A DNA stretch of 64,000 bases from Pseudomonas canadensis. GTDB taxonomy: Bacteria; Pseudomonadota; Gammaproteobacteria; Pseudomonadales; Pseudomonadaceae. Under the pieces are notes generated by a model. The model was given only the letters and a program-made list of their open reading frames with translations. It did no database searches and had not been told where the DNA came from. Shown here piece after piece: positions 8,078 through 17,521 of this stretch (positions are counted from its first letter, which is position 1; each line of letters begins with the position of its first letter). The stretch is taken from contig NZ_AYTD01000014.1 of the NCBI RefSeq assembly GCF_000503215.1, positions 186,001-250,000 on the forward strand, given 5' to 3'. Both the position numbers and the translations under genes were made by a program.

Positions 8078-9397
8078 ATGGATAACTCCAACGCCCTGCC
8101 TCTGGGGTCGGCGGCCGCGCCGACGAAAGAGCGCACTACCTCCAGCCGCATCAAATCGATTTTCAGTGGTTCCGTCGGCAACATGGTCGAGTGGTACGAC
8201 TGGTACGTCTACGCCGCCTTCTCGTTGTACTTCGCCAAGACCTTCTTCCCGAAAGGCGACACCACCGCCCAACTGCTCAACACCGCCGCGATCTTCGCCG
8301 TTGGCTTCCTGATGCGCCCGATCGGTGGCTGGCTGATGGGCCTGTACGCCGACAAAGTCGGGCGTAAAAAAGCCTTGATGGCCTCGGTCTACCTGATGTG
8401 CTTTGGTTCGCTGCTGATCGCCCTGAGCCCAGGCTATGAAATGATTGGTATCGGTGCACCGATCCTGCTGGTGTTTGCCCGTTTGCTGCAGGGGTTGTCG
8501 GTCGGCGGCGAATACGGCACGTCCGCCACCTACCTCAGCGAGATGGCGACCAAGGAACGCCGTGGTTTCTACTCCAGCTTCCAGTACGTGACCTTGATCT
8601 CCGGACAGCTCATCGCACTGGCCGTGCTGATCGTGCTGCAACAAGTCCTGACCACCGAGCAGTTGTATGCCTGGGGCTGGCGTATCCCGTTCGCCATCGG
8701 CGCGCTGTGCGCAGTCGTCGCGCTGTACCTGCGTCGTGGCATGGAAGAAACCGAGTCATTCACCAAGAAGGAAAAAGCCAAGGAAAGCGCGATGCGCACC
8801 TTGATGCGCCACCCCAAGGAACTGCTGACCGTGGTCGGCCTGACCATGGGCGGCACCTTGGCCTTCTACACCTACACCACCTACATGCAGAAATACCTGG
8901 TGAACACCGTCGGCATGAGCATTTCCGACTCCACCACCATCTCGGCAGCGACGCTGTTCCTGTTCATGTGCCTGCAACCCATCGTCGGTGGGCTGTCGGA
9001 CAAAGTCGGCCGTCGCCCGATCCTGATCGCCTTCGGCATCCTCGGCACGCTGTTCACCGTGCCGATCCTCACCACCCTGCACACCATCCAGAGCTGGTGG
9101 GGCGCGTTCTTCCTGATCATGGCGGCGCTGATCATCGTCAGCGGCTACACCTCGATCAACGCCGTGGTGAAGGCCGAGCTGTTCCCTACCGAAATCCGCG
9201 CCCTGGGCGTGGGCCTGCCGTATGCGCTGACCGTATCGATTTTTGGCGGTACTGCTGAATACATCGCGCTGTGGTTCAAGAGCATCGGCATGGAAACCGG
9301 CTACTACTGGTATGTGACCGCGTGTATCGCGGTGTCGCTGGTGGTCTATGTGACCATGAAGGACACGCGTAAGCACTCGCGCATAACCACCGACTAA
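8078..9397 (+). CDS. kgtP: MFS dicarboxylate/2-oxoglutarate:H+ symporter
   Basis: 439-residue inner-membrane permease of the metabolite:H+ symporter family (12 predicted membrane segments). GNMVEWYDWYVYA in segment 1, RPIGGWLMGLYADKVGRKKAL between segments 2 and 3, and GLSVGGEYGTSATYLSE in segment 4 are family signatures shared with alpha-ketoglutarate and related carriers. The ATG at 8078 has GAAGGA eight bases upstream; ATG 8063 is in frame but lies before that site. Position behind mifSR and the sigma-54 promoter supports a C5-dicarboxylate substrate; the symbol is given on that basis and other dicarboxylates remain possible. Confidence 0.82.
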   Translation: MDNSNALPLGSAAAPTKERTTSSRIKSIFSGSVGNMVEWYDWYVYAAFSLYFAKTFFPKGDTTAQLLNTAAIFAVGFLMRPIGGWLMGLYADKVGRKKALMASVYLMCFGSLLIALSPGYEMIGIGAPILLVFARLLQGLSVGGEYGTSATYLSEMATKERRGFYSSFQYVTLISGQLIALAVLIVLQQVLTTEQLYAWGWRIPFAIGALCAVVALYLRRGMEETESFTKKEKAKESAMRTLMRHPKELLTVVGLTMGGTLAFYTYTTYMQKYLVNTVGMSISDSTTISAATLFLFMCLQPIVGGLSDKVGRRPILIAFGILGTLFTVPILTTLHTIQSWWGAFFLIMAALIIVSGYTSINAVVKAELFPTEIRALGVGLPYALTVSIFGGTAEYIALWFKSIGMETGYYWYVTACIAVSLVVYVTMKDTRKHSRITTD

Positions 9398-9417
9398 CCG
9401 TTGAACGCAGTTCGAAA

Positions 9418-9507
9418 TGTGGGAGCGGGCTTGCCCGCGAAAGCGGTGTGTCAGTCAACGATTGTAGAGACTGAACCACCGTATTCGCGGGCAAGCCCGC
9501 TCCCACA
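9418..9507. repeat. REP doublet, TGTGGGAGCGGGC family, copy 1
   Basis: Inverted arms TGTGGGAGCGGGCTTGCCCG and complement at the ends of a 90-bp element between the permease and the flavin reductase. Confidence 0.88.
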
Positions 9508-9549
9508 TTGGGTATGATGCTGGTCCCGAAATCGAGAACAGAACAGGCC

Positions 9550-10170
9550 ATGTCCGACGATATCCATTTCTACGAACCCGCCAACGGCCACGGCCTGCCC
9601 CATGACCCTTTCAATGCCATCGTCGGTCCACGGCCGATCGGCTGGATTTCGTCCCACGACAGCGAAGGCCGCCTGAACCTGGCGCCCTACAGCTTCTTCA
9701 ACGCGTTCAACTACATTCCGCCGATCATCGGGTTTTCCAGTGTCGGGCGCAAAGACAGCCTGAACAACATCGAACAGACCGGCGAGTTTGTGTGGAACCT
9801 GGCAACCCGCCCGCTGGCCGAGCAGATGAACCAGAGTTGCGCCCCGGTTTCACCCGAGGTGAATGAGTTCGAATTGTCCGGCCTGACACCGGTGGCTTCG
9901 AAAATCGTGGGCGTGCCACGGGTGGGCGAGAGCCCGGTGTCGTTCGAGTGCAAGGTGACGCAAATCATCCAGCTTCAGCGCGCCGACAAGGCATTGGTGC
10001 CTAGCTGGCTGGTGTTGGGCGAGGTGGTCGCGGTGCACATAGCCAAGTGGTTGCTCAAGGACGGTATCTACGACACCGCCGCCGCCGAGCCGATTCTGCG
10101 CGGTGGCGGCCCGGCGGATTACTTCCAGTTGGGCCCTGAGGCCCTGTTCAAGATGTATCGACCGAAATAA
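9550..10170 (+). CDS. Flavin reductase-like FMN-binding split-barrel protein
   Basis: 206 residues. The segment NAIVGPRPIGWISSHDSEGRLNLAPYSFFNAF and the following SVGRKDSLNNIEQTGEFVWN are hallmarks of the flavin reductase / DIM6-NTAB family, which binds FMN in a split beta-barrel and either reduces flavin for a partner monooxygenase or acts as a flavoprotein oxidoreductase. No obvious oxygenase partner is adjacent. The start at MSDDIHF is chosen over a GTG/ATG further upstream because the upstream codons run into the REP doublet. Confidence 0.85.
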   Translation: MSDDIHFYEPANGHGLPHDPFNAIVGPRPIGWISSHDSEGRLNLAPYSFFNAFNYIPPIIGFSSVGRKDSLNNIEQTGEFVWNLATRPLAEQMNQSCAPVSPEVNEFELSGLTPVASKIVGVPRVGESPVSFECKVTQIIQLQRADKALVPSWLVLGEVVAVHIAKWLLKDGIYDTAAAEPILRGGGPADYFQLGPEALFKMYRPK

Positions 10171-10174
10171 ATCC

Positions 10175-10274
10175 TGTAGGAGCGAGCTTGCTCGCGAAGG
10201 GCGTCATTAATAACGCGGGCATCTTGATACGCTGCGGCGCCCTTGGATTTTTCGCGAGCAAGCTCGCTCCTACA
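10175..10274. repeat. REP doublet (REPIN), 100-bp family, copy 2
   Basis: The same 24-bp arms as at 2863 around a 52-bp spacer, lying between convergent genes. The right-hand arm supplies the TAG stop of the small gene on the minus strand. Confidence 0.9.
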
Positions 10275-10515
10275 GGACGGCGGGTGCCCAGTTCAGCACG
10301 CCTTCTTCATCGACATCGACCAAGCACTCAAGCTGCTGGGTGGCCGCATCGTCGGCGTCGGAGGCCGTGGTGAACTTTTGTCCATCAAGGATCTTGTGAA
10401 ACTGCGGTGCGCCCATGCCATCCAGTGCCTTGACGGCGACGGCGGCGCTGTAGCCACCCTCCCCCGGTACTACGGCGGAAACGGCTTCGTGGTGGGCAAA
10501 TTGTTTACGTGCCAT
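10270..10515 (-). CDS. Small conserved-type hypothetical protein (81 aa)
   Basis: 81 residues starting MARKQFAHHE, with AGGACC nine bases upstream of the ATG. No signal peptide or membrane segment; acidic C-terminal half with ECLVDVDEEGVLNW. I do not recognise a family. Codon use is like its neighbours. An in-frame ATG 11 codons upstream lacks a ribosome site. Its stop codon TAG is formed by the edge of the adjacent REP doublet, so the C-terminus (NWAPAVL) may be the product of an element insertion. Confidence 0.55.
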   Translation of the reverse strand: MARKQFAHHEAVSAVVPGEGGYSAAVAVKALDGMGAPQFHKILDGQKFTTASDADDAATQQLECLVDVDEEGVLNWAPAVL

Positions 10516-10557
10516 GTTGCTGGTCCTGGCCAATGGAAAGTCGGCCATTCTAGACCT

Positions 10558-10899
10558 TCAGCCGGCGAGTTGCAGGTACTCGCCGTAGGCGTGTGCAGCG
10601 GATGCGTCAGTAAAGGTCTGGAAGTCCATGCTGCGGACCACCATGTCATTCAACAGCTCGGTCAGGATCATCAGGGCTGGTGAGTTGAAGTAGGCGCTCA
10701 TCGCCTCCTCACTGCTCCAGAAACCGGAGATCAACCAGACATCGGGATCGACCTGGGAATGCTGCAACGAGAACTGCAGGCAACCCTGAGCCTGACGGCC
10801 CGGTTCGATCAAACTGCTCAAGCGTGCACCGAGTTCGGTGCTGCACCCGGTGCGGGCGCGGATAAAGGCCATATGGCTCGCGGGAATGGGGGTGGACAT
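10558..10899 (-). CDS. Antibiotic biosynthesis monooxygenase (ABM)-fold protein
   Basis: 113 residues from ATG 10899, with GGGAG nine bases upstream. The pattern IRARTGCSTELGARLSSLIEP...GCLQFSLQHSQVDPDVWLISGFWSSEEAMSAYFNSP matches the dimeric alpha/beta ABM domain used by small cofactor-free monooxygenases and many proteins of unknown role. It is transcribed toward the small hypothetical gene (42-bp gap), so the two may be one operon, and divergently from an AraC regulator that may control it. Confidence 0.75.
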   Translation of the reverse strand: MSTPIPASHMAFIRARTGCSTELGARLSSLIEPGRQAQGCLQFSLQHSQVDPDVWLISGFWSSEEAMSAYFNSPALMILTELLNDMVVRSMDFQTFTDASAAHAYGEYLQLAG

Positions 10900-11227
10900 G
10901 TTCGACTCTCCCGTTGAGAAGTGATGCTCGGCAAGCACTGTGAGGGCGTGTTGCCACAGGATCAAAGATAACGGCGCGGGGGCGGGCGCGGTTAGTCAAT
11001 TCCTGTCGGCTTATTGCACAATCCTGCGAGAAGCGTAGAGAGGACGTCTGGCGCAGACGTTTTATTCCATGGGTCAACGCCTTGTTTCAGGGAGATGACA
11101 GGCCCCGCGATTGCCTGATTCACGATGCGTCGCAGGATCAGGCAAGGATTGTGCAGAATCGACGTAACACTTTTTGAAAAGCCGCCGCTAAGCTGAGCCC
11201 ATCGAAGTAGCCAGTAGAGGACGCTCC
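10900..11227. promoter_or_regulatory. Divergent control region between ABM and AraC genes
   Basis: 328 bp without a gene. It holds an 11-bp inverted pair, TGCACAATCCT at 11015-11025 and AGGATTGTGCA at 11145-11155, and a separate perfect palindrome ACGTCTG-GCG-CAGACGT at 11044-11060. The 11-bp pair looks like AraC-family half-sites for autoregulation and control of the ABM gene; the palindrome suits a different dimeric repressor. Confidence 0.5.
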
Positions 11228-12157
11228 ATGTCGTCGCCCGAACATAAAGCCATGCCCCTCGATGCCGAGATGGAAAAACAGCGCGCCGAACTGGCCAGCA
11301 TCGTGCACCGGCATACCTGGGAGGACGGCTCCTACGGCACCGCCATCACCACCTTGTTCCTGAACCGCCACAACACGCCGCGCGACTTCATGCCGGTACT
11401 GGTGGAGCCTGCCCTGTGCATTCTGGCCAGCGGCAGCAAGGAAGTGCGCCTGGCCGACGAGATCTTTGCCTACGACCCACTCAATTACCTGGTGTTCTCG
11501 GTGGCGATGCCGGTGGCCGGGCGGATCATTGATGCCACCCCGGAAGACCCGAACCTGTCGGTGCGCATCAATATCGACCCGGCGCAGTTGACGGCCTTGA
11601 TCGCGGAAGCAGGGCCGATGGGCGTGCCCTCGCGTCCGACCTCCCGTGGCATGTATGTCGACCGCATCGACGGCCAACTGCTCGACGCCGTGCTGCGCCT
11701 GGCGCGCCTGCTGGACTCGCCCAAAGACATCGCCATGTTGGCGCCGCTGATCAACCGGGAAATTCTTTATCGCCTGTTGCGGGGTCCACAGGGTTATCGC
11801 CTGTATGAAATCGCCGTGGCCAACAGTCAGAGCCATCGGGTCAGCCAGGCGATCAAGTGGTTGAACGGCAATTACGAGCAACCACTGCGCATCGATGACC
11901 TGGCCAAGGAAGTGAACCTCAGCGTCTCGACCTTGCACCACCGCTTCAAGGCAATCACCGCCATGAGCCCGTTGCAGTACCAGAAGCAACTGCGCTTGCA
12001 GGAAGCGCGGCGGTTGATGATCGCCGAAGGGTTGGAAGCGTCGGCGGCCGGGTATCGCGTGGGGTATGAAAGCCCGTCGCAGTTTAGCCGCGAGTACAGC
12101 CGGCTCTTCGGTGCGCCGCCATTGCGTGACCTGGCCCGATTGCGCCAGAGCATCTGA
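11228..12157 (+). CDS. AraC family transcriptional regulator (AraC_N type)
   Basis: 309 residues. The N-terminal half (to about 190) matches the AraC N-terminal ligand domain with the typical segments EPALCILASGSKEV, LVFSVAMPVAGRI and REILYRLLRGPQG. Residues about 205-305 hold two helix-turn-helix units (DDLAKEVNLSVSTLHHRFKA and ASAAGYRVGYESPSQFSREY). Members of this subfamily usually activate a divergent oxidoreductase gene; here the divergent gene is the ABM-fold protein. Effector unknown. Confidence 0.88.
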   Translation: MSSPEHKAMPLDAEMEKQRAELASIVHRHTWEDGSYGTAITTLFLNRHNTPRDFMPVLVEPALCILASGSKEVRLADEIFAYDPLNYLVFSVAMPVAGRIIDATPEDPNLSVRINIDPAQLTALIAEAGPMGVPSRPTSRGMYVDRIDGQLLDAVLRLARLLDSPKDIAMLAPLINREILYRLLRGPQGYRLYEIAVANSQSHRVSQAIKWLNGNYEQPLRIDDLAKEVNLSVSTLHHRFKAITAMSPLQYQKQLRLQEARRLMIAEGLEASAAGYRVGYESPSQFSREYSRLFGAPPLRDLARLRQSI

Positions 12158-12200
12158 CTCAACGGAGATCAAGATGTGGGAGTGGCGGTTTTGTGTTTAT

Positions 12201-13679
12201 TCAGTCCAGACCGCGGGGTAGCTGCAAGGTCACCCGCAACCCTCCCTCGCGCAGATTCTGCAAACTCACTTCCCCACCATGGCTATGGGCAATGTTGCGC
12301 GCAATTCCCAACCCCAAGCCATAGCCCTGCTGCTGCCCAGCCAGGCGGAAGTGAGGTTCGAAAACTTGCTCCAGGCGTTGCTCGGGTACGCCTGGTCCTT
12401 CGTCATCCACATGCAGGATGAACTCCACGCCATCGTCCTCGATGTACAGGTGGGCGTTCTGACCGTACTTCAACGCGTTGTCGATCAGGTTGCCGATGCA
12501 ACGCTTGAGCGCCAGCGGCTTGCCCGGATATGCCGTCAACGCCCGGCCATGCTGGGTCACGCGGCCATTCCCGTTCGGCGCCAGGTACGGCTCCACCAGG
12601 CAATCGAGCACATGGTTCAGGTCGACCGGCTCGATGTTTTCGTGGATATCCGTATCTTTCACGCATTGCAGCGCGCCCTTCACCAACAACTCCAGCTCAT
12701 CCAGGTCGCGGCCGAACTTGGTTTGCAGGTTCTCGTCTTCGAGCAATTCCACGCGTAGGCGCAGGCGGGTGATCGGTGTGCGCAAGTCGTGGGAAATCGC
12801 GCTGAACAACTGGCTGCGCTCGGTCAGGTAACGGCTGATGCGCTCGCGCATGGCATTGAACGCACGGCCCACTTCGACCACTTCGCTGCCGCCACCTTCG
12901 GCGACTGGCTCTACATCGGCGCCCAGGGACATGTCCCGCGCCGCCCGTGCCAGACGCTTGAGCGGTCGGCTCTGCCAATGCACCAGCAAACCGATGAACA
13001 GCAGCAGAAAACCGCTGGTCAGCACGATAAACCACACCTGCTGGGACGGCAGGCCTTGCTCTTCAAGACTGGTGTAGGGCTCGGGCAATAGCGAGGCGAT
13101 GTACAGCCATTCGCCAGGCGCGAGCTGAATCTGAGTGACCAGCACCGGCGGGTTTACCGGCTCCAGGGTCAGTGCGTAGTGGGCCCAGGAACGCGGCAGT
13201 TCATCAAGTTTGAGGCCGGCATTGAAGATGCGCAGGTCTTCGGCGCTGACAAACTCCACCGAGATATGCACATCGGCACCGAGGGTTTGTTTCAGCACTT
13301 CATCGACCGCTTCAAGCACGGCCTGCTTACGCGGGGTTTGCGGCAGGATGGCCATGTCCAACGGGCGATCATTGAGGGTCACGACGAAACGCGTGCCGCC
13401 CATGCTGCGCAATTGGTCGAGGACCAATGGGCGATAGGCCACCGGCAATGAACGGAAATAACTCACGCTGGCGGTCATCGAATGCGCCAGGCTGCGGGCG
13501 CTGGTGACCAGGCCTTCGAGCTGTGTGGCACGCAACTGCGAGACCCAGATCACGCTGGACAGCGCCTGGGCAAACAACACCGCCAGCAACGTTAGCAGCA
13601 GCATGCGCCCCAGCAACGAACGTGGCACCGGGAAGCGGCGACGGCGTTCAGTCAGATGTTCAGTGGGCATTGCCGGCAA
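12201..13679 (-). CDS. gtrS: Sensor histidine kinase of the glucose catabolism system (GtrS)
   Basis: 492-residue inner-membrane kinase: membrane segments near residues 25-47 and 215-237, periplasmic sensor domain between, HAMP (SRPLKRLARAARDMSLGADV), HisKA with AISHDLRTPITRLRLRVE, and ATPase motifs NLIDNALKYG, DEGPGVPE and GYGLGLGIARN. It overlaps gltR by 20 bases. In P. aeruginosa GtrS senses 2-ketogluconate and 6-phosphogluconate through the periplasmic domain and acts on GltR to control glucose transport and catabolism. Last gene of the edd-glk-gltR-gtrS run. Confidence 0.88.
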   Translation of the reverse strand: MPAMPTEHLTERRRRFPVPRSLLGRMLLLTLLAVLFAQALSSVIWVSQLRATQLEGLVTSARSLAHSMTASVSYFRSLPVAYRPLVLDQLRSMGGTRFVVTLNDRPLDMAILPQTPRKQAVLEAVDEVLKQTLGADVHISVEFVSAEDLRIFNAGLKLDELPRSWAHYALTLEPVNPPVLVTQIQLAPGEWLYIASLLPEPYTSLEEQGLPSQQVWFIVLTSGFLLLFIGLLVHWQSRPLKRLARAARDMSLGADVEPVAEGGGSEVVEVGRAFNAMRERISRYLTERSQLFSAISHDLRTPITRLRLRVELLEDENLQTKFGRDLDELELLVKGALQCVKDTDIHENIEPVDLNHVLDCLVEPYLAPNGNGRVTQHGRALTAYPGKPLALKRCIGNLIDNALKYGQNAHLYIEDDGVEFILHVDDEGPGVPEQRLEQVFEPHFRLAGQQQGYGLGLGIARNIAHSHGGEVSLQNLREGGLRVTLQLPRGLD

Positions 13680-14394
13680 CCACGCTGGCTGCCAGTTGAT
13701 AACCGCTGCCGCGCACCGTGCGGATCAGCCTCGGGGGTTTTTCGGTATCGCGCAAGCGTTGGCGCAGGCGGCTGACGGCCATGTCGACGATACGGTCCAG
13801 CGGCATCAGGTCGCGGCCACGGGTAGCGTTGCCGATGGTGTCACGGTCGAGGATCTGTTGCGGGTGGTCGAGAAACAATTTGAGCAGGGCGAAATCGGCC
13901 CCGGAGAGGATCACTTCTTCGCCGTCTACATGAAACAGGCGGTGGCTGATCATATCCAGGCGCCATTCATCAAACACCAGCACGTCCCCACCTACGCTGC
14001 GCTCCTGGCCGAACTGGCAACGGCGCAACAGGGCCTTGATCCGCGCCTGCAACTCGCGGGGGCTGAACGGCTTGCCGATGTAGTCGTCGGCGCCCAGTTC
14101 CAAGCCAATCACGCGGTCGGCCTCGTCGGAACTGGCGGTGAGCATGATGATCGGCACCTGCGCCTGGCGCGGGTGCTGGCGGATCCAGCGGCAAAGGCTG
14201 AAACCGTCTTCGTCCGGCAACATCACATCGAGGATGACCAGGTCGCACGGCGCCTCGTTCATCGCTTGGCGGAACCCCGCGCCATCCGGCACGCCACGCA
14301 CCTGGAAACCGGCGCGACTGAGGTAGGTCTGCAGCAATTCGCGGATTTCCTGGTCGTCGTCGACGAGGAGAATCGATTTACTGATTACGCTCAC
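13660..14394 (-). CDS. gltR: OmpR-family response regulator GltR
   Basis: 244 residues. Receiver domain with LLVDDD, phospho-acceptor Asp56 in VILDVMLPD, and K in GKPFSPREL; C-terminal winged helix (DRIVDMAVSRLRQRLRD). Partner of GtrS; the pair regulates glucose uptake and oxidation genes. Immediately downstream of glk but separated from it by a 100-bp REP doublet, so transcription from edd-glk may be attenuated or the transcript processed there. Confidence 0.9.
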   Translation of the reverse strand: MSVISKSILLVDDDQEIRELLQTYLSRAGFQVRGVPDGAGFRQAMNEAPCDLVILDVMLPDEDGFSLCRWIRQHPRQAQVPIIMLTASSDEADRVIGLELGADDYIGKPFSPRELQARIKALLRRCQFGQERSVGGDVLVFDEWRLDMISHRLFHVDGEEVILSGADFALLKLFLDHPQQILDRDTIGNATRGRDLMPLDRIVDMAVSRLRQRLRDTEKPPRLIRTVRGSGYQLAASVVAGNAH

Positions 14395-14422
14395 GGGGTC
14401 CTCCTTGTTGTTATGGCCAATC

Positions 14423-14522
14423 TGTAGGAGCGAGCTTGCTCGCGAAAATCCTGAAGCTGCTGCGTATCACCTGATGCGCTGCGTTATCGTTAACGTTCTT
14501 CGCGAGCAAGCTCGCTCCTACA
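14423..14522. repeat. REP doublet (REPIN), 100-bp family, copy 3
   Basis: 24-bp inverted arms and a 52-bp spacer; the spacer is in the opposite orientation to copies 2 and 4. The right arm supplies the glk stop codon TAG. Confidence 0.9.
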
Positions 14523-15477
14523 TGGCAAAAGCCTGCTCAAGCGCCACCCCAGCCCCGGTCAATCCGGAATACGGCGCGGTCACCAACCACACCGGAATGC
14601 CTTTGAAGTAGTCGCTCATACAGCCTTTGTCGGCGAAACTCTTGGCAAAGCCGCTGTTGATAAAGAAGTCGGCAAACCTCGGTATCACCCCGCCCACGAT
14701 GTACACGCCACCGCGTCCACCGGTGGTCAGTACATTGTTGCCGGCAACGCGGCCCAGCCAGATGCTGAACTGGTCCAATACTTCCATCGCCACCGGGTCG
14801 CCGGCCAGGCCTGCGGCCGTGATGGCCTCGGGGGTTTCCAGTACCGGCGTGTGGCCGTCGACCGCGCAAATGGCACGGTACAGACGCGGCAAGCCGCCAC
14901 CGCTCAAGGCGGTTTCGGCGCTGACGTGGCCGATCTCAGTGTAGATGTGCTGCCACAGCTGGGTTTCACGCGGGCTGCTGAGGGGCAGGTCGACATGCCC
15001 GCCCTCCCCCGGCAACGCCGCAAAACGGCCAGCGCCGAGGTCCAGCAGGGTCCCGACACCCAGGCCAGTGCCAGGGCCAATCACTACCGCCGGGCGCAAT
15101 GGCTCCGGCGTACCCTCGCAGACCACGCGAAATTCGTCGGGCTTGAGGCGGGTCATGCCCAAGGCCATGGCCGAGAAGTCATTGACCAGCAGCAGTTCAT
15201 CGACCTGCAACGTCTTGCAAAACGCAGTCTTGCTCAGGCGCCAGTGATTGTTGGTGAATTTAAATTCATCGCCGCTTACCGGCCCGGCCACCGACAGGCA
15301 CACCGCACCGATGTCGCCGATTTCCAGGCCTTCCTCCTTGAGGTAAACCTTGATCGCATCTTCAGGGCTGGAGTGATCCGCCGTGGCATGCACGCGGATC
15401 GAATGCAGTTCCTGATCGCGCCACAACGCAAAACGGGCGTTGGTGCCCCCGATATCACCGACCAGCGCAAGCTTCAC
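14518..15477 (-). CDS. glk: Glucokinase
   Basis: 319-residue bacterial glucokinase (ROK-unrelated Glk family), making glucose 6-phosphate from glucose and ATP. Phosphate-binding [13 protein letters not shown] at the N-terminus, [21 protein letters not shown] and GEGGHVDL are diagnostic. The start is GTG, overlapping the edd stop as GTGA, so translation is coupled to edd. The stop is the TAG of the REP doublet edge, so the reading frame enters the repeat by two bases. Confidence 0.95.
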   Translation of the reverse strand: MKLALVGDIGGTNARFALWRDQELHSIRVHATADHSSPEDAIKVYLKEEGLEIGDIGAVCLSVAGPVSGDEFKFTNNHWRLSKTAFCKTLQVDELLLVNDFSAMALGMTRLKPDEFRVVCEGTPEPLRPAVVIGPGTGLGVGTLLDLGAGRFAALPGEGGHVDLPLSSPRETQLWQHIYTEIGHVSAETALSGGGLPRLYRAICAVDGHTPVLETPEAITAAGLAGDPVAMEVLDQFSIWLGRVAGNNVLTTGGRGGVYIVGGVIPRFADFFINSGFAKSFADKGCMSDYFKGIPVWLVTAPYSGLTGAGVALEQAFAM

Positions 15478-17300
15478 TTAAGCGTCTCCAAGGCAGAGGT
15501 AAAGGCGCTGGCGCCCTGCTCTGCGGAGCTTGCGGCCAAGCGCATAAATGCAAACAGCTCGCGACCGGCCCCCACGTTATTGCCCAACAGGCCCGTGGCA
15601 GGCGCGCGCGCTGCGAATTCGTCGGCGTCCACCTTAAGCTCCAAGGTGCCCTTCACGCCATCCACGCGAATGATATCGCCATCGCGCACCCGCGCCAGTG
15701 GCCCGCCGCTCTGGGCTTCGGGGTTGACGTGGATCGCGGCGGGGATCTTACCCGACGCGCCGGACATACGCCCGTCTGTTACCAGTGCGACTTTGAAGCC
15801 ACGGTCCTGCAACACGCCAAGGAACGGCGTCATCTTGTGCAATTCGGGCATGCCATTGGAGCGCGGGCCCTGGAAGCGCATGACGGCCACGAAGTCTTTT
15901 TCCAACTGACCGGCCTTGAACGCGTCGGCCAGGTCTTGCTGGTCCTGGAACACCACCGCCGGCGCTTCAACAATTTGATGTTCCGGAGCCACGGCAGACA
16001 CTTTCATCACGCCACGACCGAGGTTGCCTTCCATCACACGCAAGCCACCTTCCGGCGAGAACGCACGGGCCACGGGACGCAGGATGCTTTCGTCGAGGCT
16101 TTCGATCGGACCGTCGCGCCAGATCAGCTCGCCGTCGACCAGGAATGGTTCCTGGGTGTAGCGGCTCAGGCCCTTGCCGGCCACCGTGTTGACGTCCTCG
16201 TGAAGCAGGCCGGCTTCGAGCAGCTCGCGGATCAGGAACGACATGCCGCCCGCCGCCTGGAAGTGGTTGATGTCGGCCTTGCCGTTTGGATACACGTGGG
16301 ACAGGGTCGGCACCACCTCGGAGAGGTCAGCCATGTCGTCCCAGGTAAGAATAATGCCCGCCGACATGGCGATCGCCGGCATGTGCAGGGTGTGGTTGGT
16401 CGAACCACCAGTGGCGTTGAGGGCGATGATGGAGTTGACGATGGATTTCTCATCGACGATCTCGCCGATCGGCATGAAGCTGCCGTTGGCCTTGGTCAGG
16501 CGGGTGACCTGGTGCGCGGCTTCGCGGGTCAGCGCATCGCGCAGCGGCGTGTACGGGTTGACGAACGAGGCGCCCGGCAGGTGCAAGCCCATCACTTCCA
16601 TCAGCAACTGGTTGGTGTTGGCGGTGCCGTAGAAGGTACAGGTGCCAGGGCTGTGGTAGGACTTCATCTCCGATTCCAGCAGCTCTTCGCGGGTGGCCTT
16701 GCCTTCGGCGTAGCGCTGGCGCACGTCGGCTTTCTGCTTGTTGGAGATGCCCGACGGCATCGGGCCGCCCGGTACGAATATCATCGGCAAGTGGCCGTAG
16801 CGCAGCGCGCCCATCATCAGGCCGGGGACGATCTTGTCGCAAATGCCCAACATCAGCGCGGCATCGAACATGTTGTGGGACAGCGCTACCGCCGTGGACA
16901 TGGCAATGACTTCACGGCTGAGCAGGCTCAACTCCATCCCAGGCTCGCCCTGGGTCACGCCGTCACACATGGCAGGGGTGCCGCCGGCGAACTGGCCGAC
17001 CGAGCCGACTTCGCGCAGGGCTTTCTTGATCTGTTCAGGAAAATGTTCGTACGGCTGGTGCGCCGAGAGCATGTCGTTATATGACGAAACAATTGCCACG
17101 TTGGCGGCATTCATCATGCGCAGACTATTTTTATCTTCAGTGCCGCAACCGGCCACGCCGTGGGCGAAGTTGGCGCATTGCAGCTTGCCGCGCATCGGAC
17201 CGTCGGTGGCTGCACCGCGAATGAGCGCAAGGTAGGCCTCGCGGGTGGCGCGGCTGCGGGCGATAAGCCGTTCGGTGACCTCAAGAACGCGGGGATGCAT
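15474..17300 (-). CDS. edd: Phosphogluconate dehydratase
   Basis: 608-residue IlvD/EDD-family iron-sulfur enzyme, converting 6-phosphogluconate to KDPG in the Entner-Doudoroff pathway. Family signatures [12 protein letters not shown] near residue 150 and [15 protein letters not shown] near residue 515 are both intact, and length matches the family. First gene of edd-glk-gltR-gtrS, divergent from gap, with HexR operators in the shared promoter region. Confidence 0.97.
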   Translation of the reverse strand: MHPRVLEVTERLIARSRATREAYLALIRGAATDGPMRGKLQCANFAHGVAGCGTEDKNSLRMMNAANVAIVSSYNDMLSAHQPYEHFPEQIKKALREVGSVGQFAGGTPAMCDGVTQGEPGMELSLLSREVIAMSTAVALSHNMFDAALMLGICDKIVPGLMMGALRYGHLPMIFVPGGPMPSGISNKQKADVRQRYAEGKATREELLESEMKSYHSPGTCTFYGTANTNQLLMEVMGLHLPGASFVNPYTPLRDALTREAAHQVTRLTKANGSFMPIGEIVDEKSIVNSIIALNATGGSTNHTLHMPAIAMSAGIILTWDDMADLSEVVPTLSHVYPNGKADINHFQAAGGMSFLIRELLEAGLLHEDVNTVAGKGLSRYTQEPFLVDGELIWRDGPIESLDESILRPVARAFSPEGGLRVMEGNLGRGVMKVSAVAPEHQIVEAPAVVFQDQQDLADAFKAGQLEKDFVAVMRFQGPRSNGMPELHKMTPFLGVLQDRGFKVALVTDGRMSGASGKIPAAIHVNPEAQSGGPLARVRDGDIIRVDGVKGTLELKVDADEFAARAPATGLLGNNVGAGRELFAFMRLAASSAEQGASAFTSALETLK

Positions 17301-17420
17301 GTGTAGAACTCCAGGCTAACGGATGTGGCGACCTGAGTGTCTATGCTGATCAAACGCCCGCAGCGCATGGGATGGCAGGGAGTCGTTTGGATCATCGGAC
17401 CAGTTGATTCAGGTCACTCG

Positions 17421-17435
17421 TTGTAGATTGAACAA
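17421..17435. promoter_or_regulatory. HexR operator 1 (edd/gap control region)
   Basis: TTGTAGATTGAACAA matches the HexR consensus TTGT-N7/8-ACAA exactly. HexR is known to repress edd and gap in Pseudomonas until KDPG accumulates. This site is 121 bp from the edd start. Confidence 0.85.
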
Positions 17436-17482
17436 AATATTGCCACTAAAAAGGCTTGTTTTCTATTTTTATGCGAATAATC

Positions 17483-17497
17483 TTGTAATTCTTACAA
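17483..17497. promoter_or_regulatory. HexR operator 2 (gap side)
   Basis: TTGTAATTCTTACAA, again TTGT-N7-ACAA, 62 bp from operator 1 (start to start) and 25 bp before the gap ATG, so it would block gap transcription directly. Confidence 0.85.
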
Positions 17498-17521
17498 CAA
17501 ATCGACGACAGGCACTCTCCA

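Noticed and set aside
10709..11077. 122-codon frame overlapping the ABM gene
   Set aside because: Different frame over a recognisable ABM domain; Arg/Pro/Ser-rich shadow.
15729..17084. 451-codon open frame opposite edd
   Set aside because: Same kind of antisense shadow; low-complexity His/Arg composition.
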